From: a virus
Virus record (IMG/VR): IMGVR_UViG_3300017917_000028
Span: 1-23,593 of that record
DNA: 23,593 nt
Direction: 5' to 3' (one strand)
Under the pieces are notes generated by a model that saw only the letters and a list, made by a program, of their open reading frames with translations, ran no database searches and was not told the origin of the DNA. The translations under genes were made by a program, and so were the position numbers. Every line of letters begins with the position of its first letter. Position 1 is the stretch's first letter. Positions 6,159 through 14,001 of this stretch are shown here, in pieces.

Positions 6159-7867
6159 TTTGCAATCCTACTAAAATTATTAACTTTCTCAAATCTTACC
6201 AATGACCTAAACTTATCTTGTAATATATCACCTTTGTGACTGATAACAAATAGGTTTACATCTTCCAACAAATGCAATAGGTTCATCAAATACTCTGTAC
6301 CATTCGCATCCAAACTACTATCAAACACTTCATCAAGAATCAATAGATTAGTATTAGCACTATTCTTTAACTTGGCAACTGCACGCCAAGTCAACATCAG
6401 AGCCATATCAATTCTTTGTTTCTCACCCTCACTGAATGAGGCATAACTAAAATCATCACGGTGTCTTGATTTGATTGTTTCTTTAAATGATTCATCTAAA
6501 TTAAAGTTCACAAAGAAATCCATTGAGGCAAGATACTTGTTTACCAATTTGTTGATAACAGGCAAGTATTGTTTGATAATCTTAGTCTTAATGCCAGTAT
6601 CTTTCAATAGAATAGAAGCTGCATCAAAGTAAGATTTTTCTTCAATCAATTCTCTGTTGCGTGTTTCCAAATCATGTAACTTTTGTTTCAACTCATTTAA
6701 TTTACCAGTTTCTTCATCAAGGTTTTCTTGTGTGCCTTGTAAAGTTTCAATCTGTTTTTGTAACTTGCCAATATACTTATTAGTTTCATTGATGGTTGTA
6801 TTGTTTGTGGCAATCTGAATATTCAATTGTTGAATTTGTTTTTGAATTTCAACCATAGTATTCAGTTTGGCTTGTTCTTCCAACAACTTAGTTTCTATTT
6901 GTTGTAAACCCTGTTCACACTCGCCAACTTTCCCTTGTAGAGATTCAATTTCTTTTTCTTTAACTTCCAAGGTAATGGTTTGCCTACACGTTGGACAATG
7001 GTCATTCTGTTCAAAGAAACTGATATCCTTACGAAATTTGGATAGGTTGCTTTCAACCTTTGATTCAATCTTTGATATTTCTTTGAGTTTCGCTTCAAGT
7101 TGAGTTTTAGACGATATCTGTCCTTGAAGAATATCAATTTCTTCCTGGATTGTCCCAATCGTTCCATGTAAGGACTGCAAGGTACCGTTATTTGATAATA
7201 TTTCCGCCTCATATTCTTTTACCTTATCATCATTGTTTTGTCGCAACTGACGAATATGTTTTTCTTGCATGGCATAACTTGTGTTGGCCATTTCAATCTG
7301 GTGTTTGTTCTCAATGACTTCATCTTTATTCATAGCAATCTTATCTCTAAGAATAGAATTCATTGTAGAGAAGATTTGAATATCCAATAAATCTTCAATG
7401 ATGGCTCTGCGGTCAGATGAAGATAATTGCATGAAAGGAACAAATGATGCTGAACCTAGAATAACAATCTGTGTGAAAGATTTATAGTTCAATTTAAGAA
7501 TAAACTTTTCCAAATATTCTTGATAGTCACGAATAGCCGCATCTTGATTAATAAGTTCACCGTTACAATAAATCTCAAAGATGTTTGGTTTGATACCACG
7601 AATAATCTTATATGATTTATTATGGGCAGTAAATTCAATCTCAACAACACAATCTTTTTCATTGATAGAGTTTACCAACTGTGGTTTGTTTACGGCACGA
7701 AATGGTTTATTGAATAAGGCAAAACACAACGCATCAAGCATTGTAGATTTACCTGCACCATTACTACCAACAATCAAAGTGTTGGGAGATTTATCAAATT
7801 GTATTTCTGTAAAATAGTTGCCTGTTGACAAAAAGTTCTTAAATCTTAACTTTCGGAATACAATCAT
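6155..7867 (-). CDS. 46: recombination endonuclease subunit gp46 (SbcC/Rad50-like)
   Basis: ATPase subunit of the T4-type gp46/gp47 complex, which resects DNA ends for recombination-dependent replication. The 570-residue protein has Walker A GSNGAGKS (34-41), a long coiled-coil region (about 175-415) with the zinc-hook CPTC at 291-294, the ABC signature SFSEGEKQR (477-485) and Walker B LLILDEVFD (508-516). This is complete SMC/Rad50 architecture and normal for gp46. It overlaps gene 47 and the deformylase gene by four bases each, so the three are translated from one message, presumably started at the promoter before gene 55. Confidence 0.97.
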   Translation of the reverse strand: MIVFRKLRFKNFLSTGNYFTEIQFDKSPNTLIVGSNGAGKSTMLDALCFALFNKPFRAVNKPQLVNSINEKDCVVEIEFTAHNKSYKIIRGIKPNIFEIYCNGELINQDAAIRDYQEYLEKFILKLNYKSFTQIVILGSASFVPFMQLSSSDRRAIIEDLLDIQIFSTMNSILRDKIAMNKDEVIENKHQIEMANTSYAMQEKHIRQLRQNNDDKVKEYEAEILSNNGTLQSLHGTIGTIQEEIDILQGQISSKTQLEAKLKEISKIESKVESNLSKFRKDISFFEQNDHCPTCRQTITLEVKEKEIESLQGKVGECEQGLQQIETKLLEEQAKLNTMVEIQKQIQQLNIQIATNNTTINETNKYIGKLQKQIETLQGTQENLDEETGKLNELKQKLHDLETRNRELIEEKSYFDAASILLKDTGIKTKIIKQYLPVINKLVNKYLASMDFFVNFNLDESFKETIKSRHRDDFSYASFSEGEKQRIDMALMLTWRAVAKLKNSANTNLLILDEVFDSSLDANGTEYLMNLLHLLEDVNLFVISHKGDILQDKFRSLVRFEKVNNFSRIAK

Positions 7868-8934
7868 TCAGTTACTTCCACATTTAGAGATTCAACGTAT
7901 AATTCTTTCATAATGTTTTTGAGTTTAACAGGTTCAACATTCAATGTCAAGCCGTCAATATACTTGTTTAAGATGGTCATTGTATCTTCTGCCTGATTTA
8001 CAATTTCTTCATCCAACTCTACCGAACTATCGGTAAAATCTTCAACTACGGCAATATCAGCAACACCAGCTTTGTATAATCTATCAATTACATTATCAAA
8101 TAGATATGGGTTTTGTTTATGTGCAACTACAATCTTCACATAACAATCTTTCCAATGGTCAAAGTCAATAGCTTGCCAGAATTCAAAATCACGAATTGTA
8201 TCATCGTAAGTAATTTTATGGAACATTTCATATGGGTTCTTAACAAAAGTTAATTCTCTTGTTTCAGTATCAAACACATGGAATCCTCTATCATCACCCC
8301 AATCAGCCCAAGTAATTTGATATTGATTACCAAGATATGTAATGTTACCATTAGTTGATTTGTGGTGAAAGTGTCCTGATAATACAACATCAAACTTATC
8401 AAAGGTAGATTTGTCCATACCTGTATGACAGATGTTGCCTCTATCCATTTCAAATCCTGCAATCTCAAAGTGACCAAAACAAACTTGTGCTTCAGTATTC
8501 TTTAGAAACTCCAAACTCTGTTCATAGTTACTTGAATTGATCCAAGGCACCATGGCAATCTTGCAACCATCATAACTTAAAGTATCAGGTTCAATCATCA
8601 CTTTAATATTGTTATAACGGTCAAACAATTCATTCATCGCATTAATTTCATTGGTATTCTTGTAAGTAACATCGTGGTTACCAACAATCACATCCATTGA
8701 AATATTCTTTTGTTCTAATACATCAAAGAATCTTCTACGCCATGAATTTAATGTAACAAAGTTGATAAACTTTCTACGGTCAACAACATCACCTAAGTGA
8801 ACAATTTTTTGAATACCATGTTCTTCAAGGTAAGGAAAGAATGTATTTTCCCAAAACTTAAAAAAGTATTCGTTGAATAATGGATTGTCTCCTCTCGCAC
8901 CAGCGTGAGTGTCATTGATAAGAGCTATCTTCAT
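7864..8934 (-). CDS. 47: recombination endonuclease subunit gp47 (SbcD/Mre11-like)
   Basis: Nuclease subunit that pairs with gp46. The 356-residue protein shows the calcineurin-like phosphoesterase motifs in order: NDTHAG (7-12), GDVVDRR (48-54), GNHD (85-88), GHFE (154-157) and SGHFHH (186-191). All are expected dimetal-binding segments, so it should be active. The C-terminal part is the partner-binding and capping region of the Mre11 type. The ATG overlaps the gene 55 stop by four bases. Confidence 0.97.
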   Translation of the reverse strand: MKIALINDTHAGARGDNPLFNEYFFKFWENTFFPYLEEHGIQKIVHLGDVVDRRKFINFVTLNSWRRRFFDVLEQKNISMDVIVGNHDVTYKNTNEINAMNELFDRYNNIKVMIEPDTLSYDGCKIAMVPWINSSNYEQSLEFLKNTEAQVCFGHFEIAGFEMDRGNICHTGMDKSTFDKFDVVLSGHFHHKSTNGNITYLGNQYQITWADWGDDRGFHVFDTETRELTFVKNPYEMFHKITYDDTIRDFEFWQAIDFDHWKDCYVKIVVAHKQNPYLFDNVIDRLYKAGVADIAVVEDFTDSSVELDEEIVNQAEDTMTILNKYIDGLTLNVEPVKLKNIMKELYVESLNVEVTE

Positions 8935-9494
8935 AGTTCTGGTGGTACCTCAGGTAATTGTTCTTCTTCAATAAAGTTTTCAAGGCCTTTGGTTTTTGTT
9001 TTCTTTTTTGCCTTTTTGTTTTCTTCAAATGTATGAATGAACTCTGCAATATTATCATACATTTGAAACTGTTGCATATTGCCTTCAGCATCTTCAAACA
9101 TTTCACCTTCATCTAAAATACCGAACTGTTCTGTAGCTTTGTATTTTACATAAAGTTGTTTCTTCTCTCTAGTAATTCTTCGTAGAAAGGCAAAGTAAAT
9201 AATCTGTGTGAAATAGGCAAATGGATTGTTTGACTTAGTAGGGTCAAAGTTTCGGAAATACATGATACAGTTTTCTATACCATCCGCAATCATTTCATCA
9301 CGGAATGAATAAGAAACAAAGTTTGGTTTGCGTGATAAGTGTTCAGCAATCTTAATAAAACATTCACCAATATAGTTTGGAACTATAGGTTCTGGTTTAT
9401 TAGCCTTCTTAGCTTCATCACATTTAGTTTTATAATCAATTAATGCCTGTAAGAAATCAGGATTATTAATATAGTGTTTTGTTTTTTTAGTCAT
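8931..9494 (-). CDS. 55: late-transcription sigma factor gp55
   Basis: The T4-type sigma-like protein that directs host RNA polymerase to late promoters (TATAAATA). From the chosen ATG it has 187 residues. The region with EMIADGIENCI, NFDPTKSNNPFAYFTQI and AFLRRI (about 66-107) matches the conserved sigma2-like core of gp55. The C-terminus GLENFIEEE resembles the sliding-clamp binding tail of T4 gp55 (inferred). In-frame ATGs also exist at 9545 and 9518, but they fall inside the -35 and -10 elements of the promoter at 9517-9545, so they cannot be on that transcript. A GGA sequence stands a few bases before the ATG at 9494. It heads the 55-47-46-deformylase-DruA-like operon. Confidence 0.93.
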   Translation of the reverse strand: MTKKTKHYINNPDFLQALIDYKTKCDEAKKANKPEPIVPNYIGECFIKIAEHLSRKPNFVSYSFRDEMIADGIENCIMYFRNFDPTKSNNPFAYFTQIIYFAFLRRITREKKQLYVKYKATEQFGILDEGEMFEDAEGNMQQFQMYDNIAEFIHTFEENKKAKKKTKTKGLENFIEEEQLPEVPPEL

Positions 9495-9516
9495 AATGTA
9501 TTCCAATCTTGATATC

Positions 9517-9545
9517 ATTATATAATTCAAATACTTAAATGGCAA
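9517..9545 (-). promoter_or_regulatory. sigma70-like promoter of the gene 55-47-46 operon
   Basis: Minus strand TTGCCA (9540-9545), 17-bp spacer, TATAAT (9517-9522). The predicted start near 9510 leaves a leader of about 16 nt before the gene 55 ATG and fixes that start codon. The -35 overlaps one arm of an inverted repeat (9541-9576). Confidence 0.82.
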
Positions 9546-9576
9546 ATCTTTTTAGGAATTCTTTATCACATTTGCC
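9541..9576. repeat. inverted repeat overlapping the gene 55 promoter
   Basis: Seven-base arms GGCAAAT (9541-9547) and ATTTGCC (9570-9576) flank 22 bp. One arm covers most of the -35. The outer arm is part of TCACATTTGCC (9566-9576), an 11-base sequence also found at 151-161 beside another early promoter. This could be a regulator-binding site. The remaining gap to 9626 holds no gene that I can see. Confidence 0.45.
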
Positions 9577-9626
9577 TCAATTAACGCTTGACATAGAGTA
9601 TAGTTCTCGGTGTCACCCTTTCAGAA

Positions 9627-10091
9627 TTAATGTAGTAACCGTTTCTTAATATCCTTCCTTAACTCCTCTAGTTCCTGTTTAACTAATTCCTCATCTTCAG
9701 GTTCTTCTCCTAAATCTCCAAGTAAACTACCTAAGTCAAAAGATTCTTCAGTTTCACCATCAGTCATATCACTCAAAGCTTCATCAACATCATTACCGTT
9801 AGTAAACATCTCAAGTGTCATCTCGTCAACGGACTTATTATAATAATTAATTAATGATGGTTTAGGTTGCATAACAGTAAGAATGTCTTGTGCATATACC
9901 CAAGTTCCATTATTCTCAACCAATTCAACAGGTAACCATGGAGCCATTAACATCATGGCTTTACCTGTAGGTAATCTCTTAAAGAATAATGTCATAGGGT
10001 TTCTAAGATAAACCATACCATCACCATCTTTTTCTTCATAATCTGCAATCAAATCATCACCAGATTGAAGTCTTACAATTCTTATGTCCAT
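9627..10091 (-). CDS. Sm-like small protein of unknown role
   Basis: A 154-residue protein. The first 85 residues look like a small beta-barrel of Sm/LSm type (DIRIVRLQSGDDLIADYEE, then VYLRNPMTLFF, then WVYAQDILTVMQP). This pattern resembles small proteins encoded near uvsW in other marine T4-like phages. The second half is strongly acidic with a closing helix rich in Glu and Lys (EELVKQELEELRKDIKKR), so it may bind protein rather than nucleic acid. It starts one base after the uvsW stop, so it is co-transcribed with uvsY and uvsW. The Sm assignment is a fold guess from sequence pattern, not a recognised family hit. Confidence 0.8.
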   Translation of the reverse strand: MDIRIVRLQSGDDLIADYEEKDGDGMVYLRNPMTLFFKRLPTGKAMMLMAPWLPVELVENNGTWVYAQDILTVMQPKPSLINYYNKSVDEMTLEMFTNGNDVDEALSDMTDGETEESFDLGSLLGDLGEEPEDEELVKQELEELRKDIKKRLLH

Positions 10092-10092
10092 T

Positions 10093-11592
10093 TTATCCTT
10101 TTAATTCTATATTGTAGAATTTGTATTCAAACTTTTCATCATCATATATTTTAACTCTTTCAATAAAATGTTTCAATGTGTAATTGGTAAATTTGCCTAC
10201 TCTAAAGTCATCTGCAATATCGTATAGTGTGGCTTCTTCTTTGTTATCACCTTTTCTTAATCCACGACCAATTGATTGTAGATTACGAACCCGAGATTTA
10301 GATGGACTGGCAAATATAACATTATGTAAGTTACGAATGTTAATACCTGTAGAGAATGTTCCGTAAGATGCTATGATGATTGCATCGTTTTCCTTTTCAG
10401 TAATAGCTCTAATAGATTCTCTTACCTCAACATCTGTACCGCCAAATACAAAGAATACCTTTCGTTTCTTTTTTTCTTCGTTGATAATTCTAAAGAGTTC
10501 TCTACCGTGTTTCTCCACAAACTGAAACAGAATTAGAGAATTGCCATTTAATGAAAGTGCCAAGTTCTTAATAAATTGATTTCTTGGATTACTTCCTACT
10601 ATGTAGTCCATCTCAGTATTGTAGTCCCAATCTCTGGCTTGTTTGCAAACAGTTTCAGGATATTTTAATATCAAACATTTAATCTTAAATGAAGCCAAAT
10701 GTTCATTGTCAATCAATTCTTTAGTAGTTGTAGAGCGGTAAACAGGACCAAATAAACCTTCAAGCACCAGTTTATGTGTCTGTGTGCCATCTAAAGTGCC
10801 GGTACATCCTATACGATAAGATGCCCTATTCAGACCAGTCATAATTGTTGTTAGTGATTTGGCTTTAAATTGGTGTGCTTCATCACCTAAAACAAAATCA
10901 AATTGTTCAAAATATTCCGGTGGATTCTTATAGATTGATTGCCAAGTTGTAATAGTTAAAAACTTATCGGAGAATTTATCTTTACCTGCATATTGTTTAT
11001 GGCAATACTTTTCAGAATCATACCCATAAGATTCAAAATCAGAATACATCTGTTCAACCAATGATGTTGTGGGAACAATTAGTAATCCTTTTTTATGTTC
11101 CATATCTTGTATCATCCTAAGAATGAGATATAGAATTAAAGATTTGCCACTGGCTGTTGGAGATAACAGTAGAATTCTTCTGTTACGAATTGCATGAACA
11201 AAAGATTGTAATTGATAATCTCTAACTTCAAAAGGTAAATTCAAAGTAGAAATAAATTCTTGGGCTTCTTTTATTGAAAAGTTCTCTGTGAGATTTACCT
11301 TTGGTTCAACAAAGATATTGTAACCTCTTTCTTCACAAAACTTTTCAATATAAGGAACAAGACCATGGTACATTTTATTAGAACGCATATCATACATTCT
11401 AATTTTACCATCCCACAATCTGTTCTTATAAGCTGGAGTAAATTGATATCCAGGCACATAGAATGTAAAAAAATCCGATAATTCTTGTGCTATATTTCTT
11501 TCACAGTCAACATGAATATATGCTTCGTCAACTTTTGTAATAATTAATGTATCAGACACCTTGTATAAATCTTTCCCACGCAATAAAGTCAC
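10093..11592 (-). CDS. uvsW: DNA/RNA helicase UvsW
   Basis: Superfamily 2 helicase that in T4 unwinds R-loops and branched recombination intermediates and shifts replication from origin-dependent to recombination-dependent. The 499-residue length is close to the T4 protein. Motif I SPTASGKS (144-151), motif II DEAH (237-240), motif III GCTGTLDG (262-269) and motif VI QSIGRGLRKGD (439-449) are all present. About 120 residues precede the helicase core, as in the T4 family. The start lies inside the end of uvsY (41-bp overlap), which implies coupled translation of the two recombination proteins. Confidence 0.97.
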   Translation of the reverse strand: MTLLRGKDLYKVSDTLIITKVDEAYIHVDCERNIAQELSDFFTFYVPGYQFTPAYKNRLWDGKIRMYDMRSNKMYHGLVPYIEKFCEERGYNIFVEPKVNLTENFSIKEAQEFISTLNLPFEVRDYQLQSFVHAIRNRRILLLSPTASGKSLILYLILRMIQDMEHKKGLLIVPTTSLVEQMYSDFESYGYDSEKYCHKQYAGKDKFSDKFLTITTWQSIYKNPPEYFEQFDFVLGDEAHQFKAKSLTTIMTGLNRASYRIGCTGTLDGTQTHKLVLEGLFGPVYRSTTTKELIDNEHLASFKIKCLILKYPETVCKQARDWDYNTEMDYIVGSNPRNQFIKNLALSLNGNSLILFQFVEKHGRELFRIINEEKKKRKVFFVFGGTDVEVRESIRAITEKENDAIIIASYGTFSTGINIRNLHNVIFASPSKSRVRNLQSIGRGLRKGDNKEEATLYDIADDFRVGKFTNYTLKHFIERVKIYDDEKFEYKFYNIELKG

Positions 11593-11986
11593 GCAATTGG
11601 AAAGTTCTACTGTTGAGTTCCTTTAATACTGCTTGGCAAACATCAACAATTTCTTCGTGCATCAACTTACTTGCCGTGAATTTGTTTAAATCTTCATCAC
11701 TCTCCATATATGTAGATATGTCGGATTTCAACACAAATGGAAATGGCTCCCAGCCATAATGTTTTAATTGGGCATCATCCAGTTTACCTGTATAATATTC
11801 CCATTTAATCTTTTTCATTTTGTTATACTTGAATTCGGCTTCTTTAGCCAAAAGACGGTGACGAGAAAGTATATTCAAATACTTACTGTGTAGTTGGGGT
11901 ATATTGATTAGTTCTTTACCTGGTTCTGTTCTATCAATAACAGAATCCTTACGCCACATTTCAAGTAGTTCTTCAAGTTTGTTCAT
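11552..11986 (-). CDS. uvsY: recombination mediator UvsY
   Basis: Loads UvsX recombinase on single-stranded DNA coated by gp32. Similarity to T4 UvsY is recognisable over the whole 144 residues: an N-terminal LEELLEMWRKDSVID segment, a central basic helix with HRLLAKEAEFKYNKMKKIKWEYYTGKL, and a C-terminal helix DVCQAVLKELNSRTFQLRDFI. The length is close to the 137 residues of T4. An AAGGAGG ribosome-binding site precedes the ATG, and a sigma70-like promoter is at 12009-12037. uvsW follows with an overlap. uvsX is not in the window. Confidence 0.93.
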   Translation of the reverse strand: MNKLEELLEMWRKDSVIDRTEPGKELINIPQLHSKYLNILSRHRLLAKEAEFKYNKMKKIKWEYYTGKLDDAQLKHYGWEPFPFVLKSDISTYMESDEDLNKFTASKLMHEEIVDVCQAVLKELNSRTFQLRDFIAWERFIQGV

Positions 11987-12008
11987 AATAAAAAATCCTC
12001 CTTAAAGG

Positions 12009-12037
12009 ATTATAACATAATTAAAACAGTTTTTCAA
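12009..12037 (-). promoter_or_regulatory. sigma70-like promoter of the uvsY-uvsW operon
   Basis: Minus strand TTGAAA (12032-12037), 17-bp spacer, TATAAT (12009-12014), with extended -10 TG (TGTTATAAT). The -35 is inside the last codons of the upstream structural gene. It lets the recombination genes be expressed before the late structural genes. Confidence 0.82.
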
Positions 12038-12554
12038 TATCATAATAGGCAAATCTGAATGTTGCATCTGCCGTAATAATTGTATCCGGACTATCGGTAG
12101 AACTCATAACGAATGTTGATAGTGTTGTTGGGAAACAATCTTTTAATTTAAATCGGTAAAGTGGAATGTTTGATGATGAGTGTAGGGTTAATATAGCATC
12201 AGAGAATTGTGGTGTCTTTGGGTTACCTATATTCTTTGACAATCTTCCCAATCTTTTATATTCTTCAAATTCTGTTGGGAAAGTCATAGCACGAATCCAA
12301 TCATGCACTTCTTTCCAAGCTGTCAATTCTTCATCAACATAGAATGTCACATTTAACATATCATAGATTGCCTTCTCACCTGGAGAATAGATATCAACGA
12401 ATGGGTTTGTTTGAACAACCTCACTCAATGAGATACCAGGTATAGAAATACCTTGGCAGAAATATTGAACATTAGGTAACCTAGAAAAGTTCAAAGTGAA
12501 CTTGTTAGGTTGTAACATATTAGGATTGGTAGGATTTCTTGTAATCGCAGTCAT
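12021..12554 (-). CDS. tail-tube-fold structural protein (candidate gp3)
   Basis: A 177-residue virion protein. Its pattern parallels the tail tube protein encoded at 19251: NKFTLNFSRLPNV near the start, then GISIPGISLSEV, then a loop ending in LNVTFYVDEEL and a helix VHDWIRAM. The gp19 homologue has the same order (NLFEVTMPF, AQLPGSTV, WTISVINDEDF, FERWMNGM). It is therefore a tube-fold paralogue. Its place between genes 23 and uvsY and its length match tail-completion protein gp3 (176 residues in T4), but this is inference. A longer frame begins at 12584 inside the terminator hairpin. The ATG at 12554, with AGGA upstream, is preferred. Confidence 0.8.
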   Translation of the reverse strand: MTAITRNPTNPNMLQPNKFTLNFSRLPNVQYFCQGISIPGISLSEVVQTNPFVDIYSPGEKAIYDMLNVTFYVDEELTAWKEVHDWIRAMTFPTEFEEYKRLGRLSKNIGNPKTPQFSDAILTLHSSSNIPLYRFKLKDCFPTTLSTFVMSSTDSPDTIITADATFRFAYYDIEKLF

Positions 12555-12571
12555 GTTTATATTTATCCTAT

Positions 12572-12600
12572 AAAAAAAGACCACCCGAAGGTGGTCTTTT
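12572..12600 (-). terminator. intrinsic terminator after gene 23
   Basis: Minus strand stem GACCACC / GGTGGTC (12590-12596 and 12579-12585) with a TTCG loop, extendable by A-T pairs, then seven T. It also has a short T-run in the plus direction. It ends the head transcript and sits 18 nt before the next start codon, so that gene relies on read-through unless a promoter was missed. Confidence 0.92.
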
Positions 12601-12649
12601 AAAGTTTTGTAGTCCCACTGTAATTATTATTATATGTGGGACTTTAAGA

Positions 12650-13975
12650 TTACATAATGTTGCTAATCTTAAATGCACGGTAGTAAACGTTGCTCATAGC
12701 GCTGATAGCACCAGAACCTTGTGAAGAACCACCTGCAAATGGGTTAGCTACTAGACCGTAACGAGTCTTGAAGCCAATCTTTGGTTGGAAGTTGTTTGTG
12801 TCAACTGCACGAACCATTTGTAATGGAACGTATGGGCAGTAGAACAAGCCAGCGTCATAAGCGTTTGAACCCTTATAACCTACAACAGCAAACTCAGATG
12901 TTGAGCTAACTGGGAAGTATGGGTCAATATACACCTTGATGCGACCAAACAATGTACCAGCAAATGTGTTACCTGTATCGTCAACTGTCAAGTTAACTTG
13001 GCTATTCAAAGCAGATTGATAGTCTAACAAACCAGCCATTGCCAAAGCAGAAGCTACATCTGAAGAACAAATCAATACGTTACCTTTACCACGGCGTGTT
13101 TGCTTAGCAATTGTATTTGCTTCACGCTCAATTTGGAATGCCAAACCTTTAATCTTTTCAACCATCCAACGACCGTTAGAATCTGTATCCAAGTCAAAAG
13201 TACCTGTTGTTGTTGTACCAACCTGAGCACCAACTTTAGCTGATGTGTAGATTGTGCGAAGAACTTCACGGTTGATTTCAGCAAGAATTTCAGCAGACAA
13301 AATGTTTGCCAATTCTGTTTCAGCGTCTAAACCATGAACTGCCTTCAAGTCTTGAGCTAATTCCATTGAGTATTCTGCCTTCAAAGCACGAGTCTTTGCA
13401 GTTACAGAAACTTTCTCAATCATGAAGCCCATTTCGTTAGGTGTTAAATCTTCAGCAACAGCTGTAGTCATACCTGTACCAGTTGACAAACCGTATGTAA
13501 ATACGTTGTCTGAACCAGTTGATGTGTCTGATGCTAAAGAGATAGCGTCATGTGAACCAGTACCTGACCATGCTGAGTTAGCTTCACCGTAGAAAGCTTC
13601 GTTAGCAACAGAACGAGTAGTACCGTATGTTGAACGCATTGCAAAAATCAAACCTGTTGGACCTGTCATTGGCTGAACACCAGCAACGTCATAAGCAATT
13701 AGGTTTGGTAATGAACGGCGAACCAAGCTGATAAGGATTGGGTCAAAACCAGCAACAGCACCAGTTGCAGTAGCTGAACCACCGAAACCACCTGTACCTG
13801 CTGAGTTAGTTGGAGCTGTTTCGTTCAAAATGCCTGCTTCTTTTTGCATAGCTTGAACTTGGTTTTCCAATACAACAGCTGTAACAGCTTTCTTGTATGG
13901 ATCTTTAATAGCTGGCAAATCTGTGTGCTCTAACACTGGTTGCCACTTAGTTTGTAAAGATTCTGATAGATACAT
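12650..13975 (-). CDS. 23: major capsid protein gp23
   Basis: Forms the hexamers of the T4-type head. The 441-residue precursor begins with a charged N-terminal delta peptide. GILNE/TAP at residues 48-54 fits the (L/I)xE cleavage rule of the gp21 protease, so cutting after Glu52 is predicted, a shorter propeptide than the 65 residues in T4. The segment FDPILISLVRRSLPNLIAYDVAGVQPMTGPTG is the hallmark of T4-like gp23 (pieces at about 77-108). The end YYRAFKISNIM is also conserved. GGAG precedes the ATG. The gene follows the scaffold gene by 26 bases and ends in a strong terminator. Confidence 0.97.
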   Translation of the reverse strand: MYLSESLQTKWQPVLEHTDLPAIKDPYKKAVTAVVLENQVQAMQKEAGILNETAPTNSAGTGGFGGSATATGAVAGFDPILISLVRRSLPNLIAYDVAGVQPMTGPTGLIFAMRSTYGTTRSVANEAFYGEANSAWSGTGSHDAISLASDTSTGSDNVFTYGLSTGTGMTTAVAEDLTPNEMGFMIEKVSVTAKTRALKAEYSMELAQDLKAVHGLDAETELANILSAEILAEINREVLRTIYTSAKVGAQVGTTTTGTFDLDTDSNGRWMVEKIKGLAFQIEREANTIAKQTRRGKGNVLICSSDVASALAMAGLLDYQSALNSQVNLTVDDTGNTFAGTLFGRIKVYIDPYFPVSSTSEFAVVGYKGSNAYDAGLFYCPYVPLQMVRAVDTNNFQPKIGFKTRYGLVANPFAGGSSQGSGAISAMSNVYYRAFKISNIM

Positions 13976-14001
13976 CTTTATTTTCTCCTAGTGAGTTATA
14001 G

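Noticed and set aside
9589-9594. Plus-strand TTGACA that might start antisense transcription
   Set aside because: No -10-like hexamer occurs at 16-18 bp spacing, and no plus-strand gene follows.
12560-12567. GATAAATA on the minus strand as a late promoter for the tube-fold gene
   Set aside because: It ends only five bases before the ATG and contains the AGGA ribosome-binding site, so transcription would start at or after the start codon.
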